A DNA stretch of 7,887 bases from Pedosphaera sp. Its GTDB lineage: Bacteria > Verrucomicrobiota > Verrucomicrobiia > Limisphaerales > SIAT01. The notes beneath the pieces were generated by a model, which saw nothing but the letters and a program-made list of their open reading frames with translations, was not told the origin of the DNA and ran no database searches. Where the stretch lies: positions 1 to 7,887 of the forward strand of contig SIAT01000079.1 of NCBI GenBank assembly GCA_009691645.1. The letters run 5' to 3'. Position numbers and translations under genes: made by a program. How positions within the stretch are numbered: the first letter of the stretch is position 1; every line of letters starts with the position of its first letter. Below are positions 1 through 5,364 of the stretch, piece by piece.

Positions 1-168
1 GGAGTGAAGGACGATCTTGCCGCGCGCGATGAACGGGACCGCACTCGCGCCGCCGCACCGTTGCAGATGGCGGCGGACGCCATCCTCATCAACAACGCCG
101 GCGAAACGCCGCAGCAGACCAGCGAGCGGATGCTGGCGGAGATCCGGCGGATGCTCGCGCAAGGATGA
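1..168 (+). CDS. cmk: Cytidylate kinase, C-terminal fragment (5' end outside window)
   Basis: The frame is open from base 1 to a TGA at 166-168 and gives 55 residues. They resemble the C-terminus of bacterial cytidylate kinase, the enzyme that phosphorylates CMP and dCMP with ATP in pyrimidine nucleotide synthesis. The recognisable part is RDERDRTRAAAPL followed by a stretch like ADAILINN. This matches the family's RD-x-RD-x-x-R lid/CMP-binding segment and the 'APL..A.DA' strand, and ends in a final amphipathic helix. The P-loop and CMP-binding domain lie upstream of the window, so activity cannot be judged. The stop codon overlaps the start of plsC (ATGA, 165-168), which implies co-transcription and probably translational coupling. 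The family assignment rests on a short but characteristic segment. Confidence 0.82.
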   Translation, partial: GVKDDLAARDERDRTRAAAPLQMAADAILINNAGETPQQTSERMLAEIRRMLAQG

Positions 169-818
169 ACCTCAGCTACACCATCGCCTGGCGCTTCTCG
201 CAGATTGTTTTCGGCACCATCTTCCACGGGCGCGTGTTTCATCCGGAGCGCGTGCCCGTTTCGGGGCCGGTGATCCTCGCCTCCAACCACGCCAGCTTCT
301 TCGATCCGCCGCTCGTCGGATCGGGTCTGCCGCGTCCGATCAACTATCTCGCGCGCGCGTCGCTCTTCCGCTTTCCACTCGTCGGCGCGTGGCTGCGTTC
401 GCTCAGCGCCGTGCCGGTGGATCGCGAAGGCGCCGGCGGGCGCGGGCTTAAGGCCATCCTCGACCGCCTGCTCGCTGGCGGCGTAATCATTCTTTTTCCG
501 GAAGGAACGCGTACACGCGACGGAAGACTGCAACCAGCCATGTCGGGCATTGGGCTTACCGTGATCAAGTCCATCGCGCCCGTCGTGCCGGTGCGCGTTT
601 TTGGAACATTCGATGCGTATGGCCGGCATCTGTGGATTCCGCGGCCGCATCGGGTGATGGTGAAGTACGGCACGCCGATGAATTTCGCGGCACTCCGCGC
701 CGAAGCCAGGACGTGCTCGAAGGAACGGCTCAAACAGATCTACCAGCAGGTGGCGGATGAAATCATGGCCGCCATCGCCCGCCTTGAGCCGTGCGAGGAC
801 AAGGTCACCTTTCCGTAA
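165..818 (+). CDS. plsC: 1-acyl-sn-glycerol-3-phosphate acyltransferase (PlsC family)
   Basis: This membrane-associated enzyme family transfers an acyl chain to lysophosphatidic acid to make phosphatidic acid, the precursor of membrane phospholipids. The 217-residue protein has the ordered LPLAT motifs. Motif I is NHASFFD, with catalytic H42 and D47 (H-x4-D). A motif II-like region lies near residues 83-90 (VPVDREGA). Motif III is FPEGTR at 111-116, which binds the glycerol phosphate. Motif IV is the hydrophobic VPVRVFGT near 141-148. Residues 5-20 form a hydrophobic N-terminal segment likely to lie against the membrane. The length is typical of the compact bacterial form. The ATG overlaps the cmk stop by four bases, with AAGG directly before it. 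A cmk–plsC pair is a familiar arrangement in several phyla. Acyl-donor preference (acyl-ACP or acyl-CoA) cannot be read from the sequence. Confidence 0.93.
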   Translation: MNLSYTIAWRFSQIVFGTIFHGRVFHPERVPVSGPVILASNHASFFDPPLVGSGLPRPINYLARASLFRFPLVGAWLRSLSAVPVDREGAGGRGLKAILDRLLAGGVIILFPEGTRTRDGRLQPAMSGIGLTVIKSIAPVVPVRVFGTFDAYGRHLWIPRPHRVMVKYGTPMNFAALRAEARTCSKERLKQIYQQVADEIMAAIARLEPCEDKVTFP

Positions 819-833
819 AGTCCGCCATCGCGC

Positions 834-1937
834 TCACGTCGCGGTGCCGACGGCTTGGCGAAGGTCTCGCAGTCCGCGCTCGGCGAGTTTCTGTTGAAGT
901 CCCGTGACGATGTCTTTCGCGATGGACGGGCCTTCGTACACGAGGCCGGTGTAAATCTGAACCAACGAGGCCCCAGCGGTGATCTTCTCCCACGCGTCGG
1001 CGGCGGTGAAGATGCCGCCCACGCCGATGATCGGCAGCGAGCCTTTGGTCTGCCGATGAATATGACGAATGACCTCGGTGCTGCGCGCGCGAAGCGGTGC
1101 GCCGGAGAGCCCGCCGGTCTCGGCATAAATCCGGCGAGAGGTTTCGCTGGCGGATTCGGGCCGGGCAATGGTGGTGTTCGTGGCGACAATGCCGGCAAGG
1201 TTTCTCGGGCCGGCGAGGTCGAGGATGTCGTCGAGCGCATCGAAGGAAAGGTCGGGGGCGACCTTCACGAGGATTGGCCGCGCCGGGGCGGCGCCGTCGC
1301 TGTTGATGTGCTGGATCTCGCCGAGGATTTCGTCGAGCGCGGTCTTGTCCTGAAGCTGGCGGAGGTTCGGCGTGTTGGGCGAAGAGACGTTGAGGACGAA
1401 GAAGTCGGCGTGCGGACGCAGGGCGCGGAAGGAGTTGGAGTAGTCTTCCGATGCTTTTTCGAGCGGCGTGATTTTCGATTTGCCGAGATTGACGCCGACG
1501 GGGTGCGCTGGCCAGAGAGCGAGGCGTTTCCACTCCGCAAGCCGCGCGGCCATCGCTTCAGCGCCGGGGTTGTTAAAACCCATGCGATTGATCAGTGCGC
1601 CGTCGGCCACGGCGCGGAACATGCGCGGGGTTTCGTTGCCGGGTTGCGCGTGCCACGTGACGCCGCCTAGTTCACTGAAGCCGAAGCCGAACGGTTTCCA
1701 CATCGGCACGGCCGCGGCGTGCTTGTCCATCCCCGCGGCGAGTCCGACGGGATTCGGAAAATGCAGGCCGAAGAGATTCACCGGCAGTTCCGGTGCGGCA
1801 TAGAAATCGGCGGCGATCCGGCGGATCGCATCGTGCCGACTGGCCCGACTGAGCGCGGCGAGAGTGTGGTTGTGGATACTCTCGGAGTCCTGCGTGAAGA
1901 GGACGGGACGGATGACGCGGCGGTAGAGCCAACTCAC
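834..1937 (-). CDS. pyrD: Dihydroorotate dehydrogenase (quinone), class 2
   Basis: PyrD oxidises dihydroorotate to orotate, the fourth step of pyrimidine synthesis. The class 2 enzyme uses FMN and passes electrons to membrane quinone. The 367-residue product starts with the class 2 N-terminal helical extension (residues 1-45), which attaches to the membrane and forms the quinone tunnel. FMN and substrate motifs follow: GLAAGMDK at 65-72, NRMGFNN at 117-123, and NVSSPNTPNLR at 183-193. In the last, S186 is the expected catalytic base; serine here marks class 2, whereas class 1 has cysteine. Further motifs are VKVAPD with K225, TNTT at 253-256 and GVGGI at 305-309 for the FMN phosphate. The GTG start aligns well with the family N-terminus, and a stop codon lies in frame about 55 bases upstream. 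The gene converges on plsC with a 15-bp gap and no clear terminator. It diverges from glnB. Confidence 0.96.
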   Translation of the reverse strand: MSWLYRRVIRPVLFTQDSESIHNHTLAALSRASRHDAIRRIAADFYAAPELPVNLFGLHFPNPVGLAAGMDKHAAAVPMWKPFGFGFSELGGVTWHAQPGNETPRMFRAVADGALINRMGFNNPGAEAMAARLAEWKRLALWPAHPVGVNLGKSKITPLEKASEDYSNSFRALRPHADFFVLNVSSPNTPNLRQLQDKTALDEILGEIQHINSDGAAPARPILVKVAPDLSFDALDDILDLAGPRNLAGIVATNTTIARPESASETSRRIYAETGGLSGAPLRARSTEVIRHIHRQTKGSLPIIGVGGIFTAADAWEKITAGASLVQIYTGLVYEGPSIAKDIVTGLQQKLAERGLRDLRQAVGTAT

Positions 1938-2029
1938 GCGTTCACTTTCGGAAAGTCCCCGACAGGTGTCGAGCGTCGAGTGGGTTTGGTGTCAACGAAA
2001 TTGGTTTTGGTAATGCGGAATATTTTTTT

Positions 2030-2054
2030 ACCTTTCCTGTTTACAGAGAAAGGT
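2030..2054. repeat. Inverted repeat in the pyrD–glnB divergent promoter region
   Basis: The left arm ACCTTTCCTGT (2030-2040) and the right arm ACAG-A-GAAAGGT (2043-2054) are complementary over 11 bp, with a single unpaired A at 2047 and a TT centre. The two-base centre makes an RNA hairpin awkward, so a DNA dyad bound by a dimeric regulator is more likely. It overlaps the proposed glnB -35 hexamer (2040-2045). An AT-rich run (about 2018-2030) abuts its left side. The symmetry is read directly from the sequence; the operator role is inference. Confidence 0.45.
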
Positions 2055-2067
2055 CGGTTGCTAATAT
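2040..2067 (+). promoter_or_regulatory. Predicted sigma-70-type promoter of glnB
   Basis: TTTACA (2040-2045, five of six to TTGACA) is followed after 16 bp by TAATAT (2062-2067), which has TGC just before it and so forms an extended -10. Transcription would start near 2074 and give a leader of about 19 nt before the GTG at 2093. The AT-rich tract upstream of the -35 could act as an UP element. This is a prediction from pattern matching only. Confidence 0.4.
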
Positions 2068-2092
2068 CCGCCATCGCCACCTGAACTCGGCT

Positions 2093-2431
2093 GTGAAAAA
2101 AATCGAAGCCATCATCAAGCCGTTCAAACTCGAAGACGTCAAAGAGGCGTTGACCGCCATTGGCATCGAGGGAATGACCGTGAGCGAGGTGAAGGGTTTT
2201 GGCCGCCAGAAGGGGCACACGGAAATCTATCGCGGCAGCGAGTACACGGTGGACTTTTTACCGAAGCTGAAGCTGGAGATCGTGGTGGCTGACACGTTGG
2301 CCGACGGCGCCGTGAAGGCGATCATCGGCGCGGCGAAGACTGGAAAAATCGGCGACGGCAAGATTTTTATCACGACCATCGAGAGCGCGGTGCGTATCCG
2401 CACGGACGAAAAAGGCGATCAAGCGCTTTGA
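2093..2431 (+). CDS. glnB: Nitrogen regulatory protein P-II
   Basis: PII proteins are cytoplasmic trimers that read 2-oxoglutarate and ATP/ADP and control nitrogen assimilation targets such as glutamine synthetase regulation or AmtB. The 112-residue product has the exact family length. The T-loop contains GHTEIYRGSEY (41-51), with the uridylylation tyrosine Y51. Ligand residues Q39 and K58 are present. The B-loop TGKIGDGKIF is at 83-92 and includes K90. The C-terminal phosphate-binding arginines R101 and R103 sit in AVRIRTDEKG. All key sites are intact, so a functional sensor is expected. The start is GTG with no clear Shine-Dalgarno, but the first residues MKKIEAIIKPFKL fit the family start exactly. 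No amtB or glnA is adjacent, so the partner cannot be inferred from context; the alternative name glnK is possible. No intrinsic terminator is visible after the stop. Confidence 0.96.
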   Translation: MKKIEAIIKPFKLEDVKEALTAIGIEGMTVSEVKGFGRQKGHTEIYRGSEYTVDFLPKLKLEIVVADTLADGAVKAIIGAAKTGKIGDGKIFITTIESAVRIRTDEKGDQAL

Positions 2432-2509
2432 CAAATGAGAGTCGCAGTGAGTTTGCGGAGTTTTCGGTGGCGGTCTAGTGGCGGTGGCTTTTCAAGCTTA
2501 GAAGTGACC

Positions 2510-2518
2510 TGTGAATAA
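2510..2518 (-). promoter_or_regulatory. DnaA box (perfect consensus, minus orientation)
   Basis: TGTGAATAA is the reverse complement of TTATTCACA, an exact match to the TTATNCACA DnaA box. A shifted copy of its core, TGAATAAGT, recurs 11 bp later (2512-2520 and 2523-2531), giving a second, weaker box at 2521-2529 (CCTGAATAA, two mismatches). The perfect box covers the position of the -35 element of the proposed dnaA promoter, the classical layout for dnaA autorepression. Confidence 0.6.
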
Positions 2519-2539
2519 GTCCTGAATAAGTGCTAATAT
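2511..2539 (+). promoter_or_regulatory. Predicted dnaA promoter with extended -10
   Basis: TGCTAATAT (2531-2539) reads as an extended -10 (TG-N-TAATAT), identical to the one upstream of glnB. At 17-bp spacing the -35 position is GTGAAT (2511-2516), a weak match that shares only the TGA core, so the TGN extension would matter. Transcription would start near 2546 and give a leader of about 265 nt. The DnaA box sits on the -35. Confidence 0.33.
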
Positions 2540-2711
2540 GTTCTACTCGTCGCAAGGGCGGCGGGGAAATAAATAGACAGCGTGACGATTGCGCAACGTT
2601 CGAGAAACAAGGCGTTACGCGTGTCGCTCGGTCTCGGGCCGGAAGATTAATTGTTTGCAACCTGTTTTTTGCCAGTTGGTTGTGGTTTTGAAAGTGAGCG
2701 CCGTTTTGCCG

Positions 2712-2734
2712 GGCGATTCTGAGTAAGAATCGCC
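2712..2734 (+). repeat. Perfect 9-bp hairpin in the dnaA leader
   Basis: GGCGATTCT (2712-2720) and AGAATCGCC (2726-2734) pair fully around the loop GAGTA. A G-U pair (2711/2735) could extend the stem. No T-run follows on either strand, so it is not an ordinary intrinsic terminator. It would lie in the 5' leader of the dnaA mRNA if the promoter near 2534 is used. Confidence 0.5.
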
Positions 2735-2785
2735 TCGCGCCGGTGTCGCGCGGATGGGTGGTCCAGTCCGCGCTGAGTTTTGAGA

Positions 2786-2801
2786 GTCACGGTAGCGTGA
2801 C
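2786..2801 (+). repeat. Short hairpin just upstream of the dnaA start
   Basis: GTCACG (2786-2791) and CGTGAC (2796-2801) pair perfectly around a GTAG loop, ending nine bases before the GTG at 2811. This occupies the place where a ribosome-binding site would be expected, and no Shine-Dalgarno sequence is visible there. It could affect ribosome access or serve as a DNA dyad. A six-base stem is short enough that chance remains possible. Confidence 0.35.
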
Positions 2802-2809
2802 CAATCGCA

Positions 2810-2818
2810 AGTGAATAA
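2810..2818 (-). promoter_or_regulatory. Near-consensus DnaA box overlapping the dnaA start codon
   Basis: AGTGAATAA is the reverse complement of TTATTCACT, one mismatch at the last base from TTATTCACA. It contains the proposed GTG start codon (2811-2813). It shares the GTGAATAA core with the perfect box at 2510-2518. Binding here is inference, and the match may simply reflect the codons of the N-terminus. Confidence 0.3.
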
Positions 2819-4232
2819 ACTGTCTAAATTGCCGGTAAAATCGCCTTCGGGCGCCGCTGTTACAATGGAGAATCCGGAAAAGATATGGGCGCAAGCCCAG
2901 CAGCAGTTGTGTGCGCTGAGCGCCGAAACGTACAACCTCTGGTTCGCTTCCATCCGGGCGGTCGCGCTGGAGCAGAACACGCTGCAACTCGAGGTGGCCA
3001 ATGATTTCCACGAAGTCTGGTTGAAGGAGAATTATCTCACGCTGCTGCAGGACGCCGTGGCGCACGCCAGCGGTCGGAAACTTCAGGTGAAGTTCAAGTC
3101 TGCCAATGGCCGTGGGGAACCGCCGGCGCCCATCACCGCCAAGACCGCTCGCGCGGCTGCGGTCGCGGCGGCTTCCGTGGTGGAGAAACCTGCGACCAAC
3201 GGAAACGGCGATTTTCATTTTAATCCGAAGTACACCTTCGACAGCTTTGTCGTCGGCAACAACAACAACTTCGCCCACGCCGCTGCGCTCGCTGTGGCGC
3301 AGGCACCGGGCAAGTCGTACAACCCGCTCTTCTTTTACGGCGGCACCGGTCTCGGCAAGACGCACCTGCTGCACGCCATCGGCCAGCACGCCATCAGCCA
3401 GCGCAAGGGCGCACGCGTTTCCTACGTCTCCTCCGAGAAGTTCACCAACGAGTACATCGCCGCCATTCAGGACAACCAGCTCGTCAAGTTCCGCAAGAAG
3501 TACCGGCAGGCTGACGTGTTGCTGATCGATGACATCCAGTTCCTCACCGGCAAGGAGCGCATTCAGGAGGAGTTTTTCCACACCTTCAACACGCTGCACG
3601 AATCGCACAAGCAGATCGTGCTCACCTGCGACCGGCCGGTGACGGAGTTGCAGGGGCTCGAGCAACGCCTCGTGAATCGCTTCGAGTGGGGTCTCGTCAC
3701 GGATCTTCAGGCGCCGGATGTGGAGACACGCGTCGCCATCCTTCAAAAGAAGGTGAAGGACATGGGCGTGAGTCTGCCGGAGGACATTGTCAATTTCCTC
3801 GCCAGCCGGATCCGCACGAATGTTCGCCGACTCGAAGGCGCGCTCATTCGCGTCGCCTCTTTTGCCCAACTCACCGGCAAGAAGCTCACGCAGGAGACTG
3901 TCGAGAGCCTGTTGCGCGAAGTGCTACAGGAGGAAGGCCGCTCCACCATCAGCGTCGGGGTCATTCAGAAACGCGTGGCCGAATATTTTGATATCCGTCT
4001 GGCGGATATGAGCAGCAAACGCCGGCCGGAGAACATCGCGTTCCCACGTCAGGTCGCGATGTACCTCACCCGTCAGCTTACCGAAAGCTCGCTGAGCGCC
4101 ATCGGCGAATCGTTCGGTGGCCGCGATCACGGCACCGTGCTTCATGCCTGCCGTCTCGTGAAGAACCGGATGGAAGTGGACGCGAACGTTCGCCAGAAGG
4201 TTCAGTACCTCGAGAAGCTGCTCACGCGCTGA
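2811..4232 (+). CDS. dnaA: Chromosomal replication initiator protein DnaA
   Basis: DnaA is the AAA+ protein that binds DnaA boxes at the origin and opens the duplex for helicase loading; it also represses its own gene in many bacteria. The 473-residue product has all four domains. Domain I is about residues 19-95 (IWAQ...NLWF). The alanine/proline-rich linker II is short, about 96-135. AAA+ domain III has Walker A GGTGLGKT (177-184), Walker B VLLIDD (236-241), sensor I around LTCDRP (271-276), the arginine-finger region RLVNRFEWGL (286-295) and sensor II NVRRLEGAL (337-345). Domain IV has the PRQ segment (R413) and the signature GGRDHGTVLHA (436-446). The GTG at 2811 gives the longest form. 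M19 (ATG at 2865) aligns with the usual family start, and neither has a clear Shine-Dalgarno, so the true start is open. The gene is separated from glnB by a probable regulatory region. Confidence 0.97.
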   Translation: MNKLSKLPVKSPSGAAVTMENPEKIWAQAQQQLCALSAETYNLWFASIRAVALEQNTLQLEVANDFHEVWLKENYLTLLQDAVAHASGRKLQVKFKSANGRGEPPAPITAKTARAAAVAAASVVEKPATNGNGDFHFNPKYTFDSFVVGNNNNFAHAAALAVAQAPGKSYNPLFFYGGTGLGKTHLLHAIGQHAISQRKGARVSYVSSEKFTNEYIAAIQDNQLVKFRKKYRQADVLLIDDIQFLTGKERIQEEFFHTFNTLHESHKQIVLTCDRPVTELQGLEQRLVNRFEWGLVTDLQAPDVETRVAILQKKVKDMGVSLPEDIVNFLASRIRTNVRRLEGALIRVASFAQLTGKKLTQETVESLLREVLQEEGRSTISVGVIQKRVAEYFDIRLADMSSKRRPENIAFPRQVAMYLTRQLTESSLSAIGESFGGRDHGTVLHACRLVKNRMEVDANVRQKVQYLEKLLTR

Positions 4233-4305
4233 CGCGGATTGGCCGGGTTGTCGTTGAAGTCGCGCCCGTTCCCTGATTCAAAATTGAAGCTCGAAACCTC
4301 AGCCG

Positions 4306-4318
4306 CGGGATTTTCCCG
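4306..4318 (+). repeat. Small hairpin abutting the ABC ATPase start codon
   Basis: CGGGA (4306-4310) and TCCCG (4314-4318) pair perfectly around TTT. The ATG follows at once at 4319. The only Shine-Dalgarno-like bases (GGGA) lie in the left arm. If folded in the mRNA it could limit initiation. The stem is only five bases, so this is a suggestion. Confidence 0.3.
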
Positions 4319-5314
4319 ATGCCGGTGATTCAGGTCAGCTCTCTCACAAAGTCCTTTCGCAGCTACAAGAAGCAGCCCGGTTTTCTGGGCGCGGTGCGCG
4401 GGCTTATCAGCCGCCGTTACGACACCACACTCGCCGTCCGCGATGTTTCCTTTCGCGTTGAAGAAGGCGAGTTCGTCGGATTTCTTGGTCCGAATGGCGC
4501 GGGCAAAACGACCACGCTCAAGATGCTCTCCGGCCTGCTTCACCCCACCGGCGGCACGGCGAGCGTACTCGGTTACACGCCGTGGGAGCGCGAGGATGGT
4601 TACCGTCGGCAGTTCGCGCTGTTGCTCGGCCAGAAGAATCAGCTTTGGTGGGATCTCCCTGCGCGCGAATCGCTCGCGTTGAACGCCCGCATTTACGGCC
4701 TCGCGCCGTCGCAGTTCGAGCGCACCGTTGCCGAGCTTTCCGAACTGCTGGCTGTGCGCGAGAAGCTCGACGTGATGGTGCGCGAACTTTCTCTCGGCGA
4801 ACGGATGAAGCTCGAACTGATCGCCGCGCTGCTGCACCAGCCGAAGGTGCTCTTCCTCGACGAGCCGACCATCGGCCTCGATGTCGTTTCGCAGAAAATC
4901 GTCCGCGACTTCCTCCGGAATCACAATGCCACGCGCAAGACCACGATCCTGCTCACCAGCCATTACATGGCCGACATTCAGGAGCTCTGCCAGCGCGTCA
5001 TCATCATTGATCGCGGCACGATTTTCTTCGATGGCCAGCTCAGCGAGGTGATCGATCGGTTCGCTGATTTTAAGCTGATCACCATCCGCCTCGCGCCCGC
5101 CGCCGGGTCTGCTCCTGCTCCCATTTGCGATCGTCAGAAATTGGAAAGCTACGGCGAAGTCGTGGAGCAAACTGCCGCCACCGTGAAGCTGAAGGTGAAG
5201 CGCGCCCGCGTGATTCCGATCTGCAAAGCGCTGCTCGATGAGCTGCCGGTGAGCGACATCGACATCGAGGAAGTGCCTATCGAGGAGATCATCCGCCAGC
5301 TTTTCGCCCGCTGA
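4319..5314 (+). CDS. ABC transporter ATP-binding protein (ABC-2/NatA-like)
   Basis: This is the nucleotide-binding subunit of an ABC-2-type exporter, which would power a separate membrane permease at the inner face of the cytoplasmic membrane. The 331-residue protein has Walker A GPNGAGKTT (57-65), Q-loop Q105 in a GQKNQLWWDLP segment, signature LSLGE (157-161), Walker B VLFLDEPT (177-184), D-loop GLD (186-188) and switch histidine H215. The N-terminal insertion KQPGFLGAVRGLISRRY (18-34) and the QLWWDLP segment are typical of the COG4586 group. Members of that group usually sit beside two ABC-2 permease genes. About 90 residues after the core form an accessory C-terminal region. All ATPase residues are intact. 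No permease gene is next to it here, so substrate and partner are unknown. The gene begins 86 bp after dnaA and 50 bp before the cation efflux gene. Confidence 0.92.
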   Translation: MPVIQVSSLTKSFRSYKKQPGFLGAVRGLISRRYDTTLAVRDVSFRVEEGEFVGFLGPNGAGKTTTLKMLSGLLHPTGGTASVLGYTPWEREDGYRRQFALLLGQKNQLWWDLPARESLALNARIYGLAPSQFERTVAELSELLAVREKLDVMVRELSLGERMKLELIAALLHQPKVLFLDEPTIGLDVVSQKIVRDFLRNHNATRKTTILLTSHYMADIQELCQRVIIIDRGTIFFDGQLSEVIDRFADFKLITIRLAPAAGSAPAPICDRQKLESYGEVVEQTAATVKLKVKRARVIPICKALLDELPVSDIDIEEVPIEEIIRQLFAR

Positions 5315-5364
5315 CCGAGCACTTTTCTGCTGCGCTCCCGTCCGGCCGCTGGCAAAGTCGGCGT

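Larger units (their letters stand above)
2432..2810. other. glnB–dnaA intergenic region (379 bp), likely dnaA control region
   Basis: I see no credible coding sequence here. The stretch holds an 8-bp direct repeat GTGGCGGT (about 2467-2474 and 2479-2486), one consensus DnaA box with a weaker tandem copy, an extended -10 element, and two perfect hairpins near the dnaA start. It is less GC-rich than the genes around it. The single consensus DnaA box and the lack of a long AT-rich unwinding tract argue for a promoter/leader region over a full replication origin, although a divergent oriC cannot be excluded. Confidence 0.5.

Noticed and set aside
806..853. Terminator between the convergent plsC and pyrD genes
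   Set aside because: Short repeats such as AAGGT-C-ACCTT and CGTCG/CGACG occur, but the first has no loop and the second has no T-run on either strand.
855..1670. Plus-strand open frame (271 codons) opposite pyrD
   Set aside because: pyrD on the minus strand has all class 2 motifs. This frame is Gly/Arg/Val-rich without domains.
1967..1995. pyrD promoter from a perfect TTGACA on the minus strand (1990-1995)
   Set aside because: The -35 match is perfect, but 16-18 bp downstream there is only a GC-rich sequence such as TCGACA, with no credible -10.
1987..2010. Sigma-54 (-24/-12) promoter for glnB
   Set aside because: The nearest candidate, TGGTGT at 1987-1992, lacks the GC of the -24 box, and there is no TTGC at the right spacing.
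2432..2810. Full replication origin (oriC) upstream of dnaA
   Set aside because: Only one perfect DnaA box and two weaker ones were found, and there is no extended AT-rich unwinding element. A promoter/leader region explains them better.
3574..3582. One-mismatch DnaA box TTTTCCACA inside dnaA
   Set aside because: It encodes conserved Phe-Phe-His residues of the AAA+ domain and stands alone, so chance is the better explanation.
2787..3869. Minus-strand open frame (360 codons) opposite dnaA
   Set aside because: dnaA is unmistakable on the plus strand. The antisense product shows no family motif and is a codon-bias shadow.
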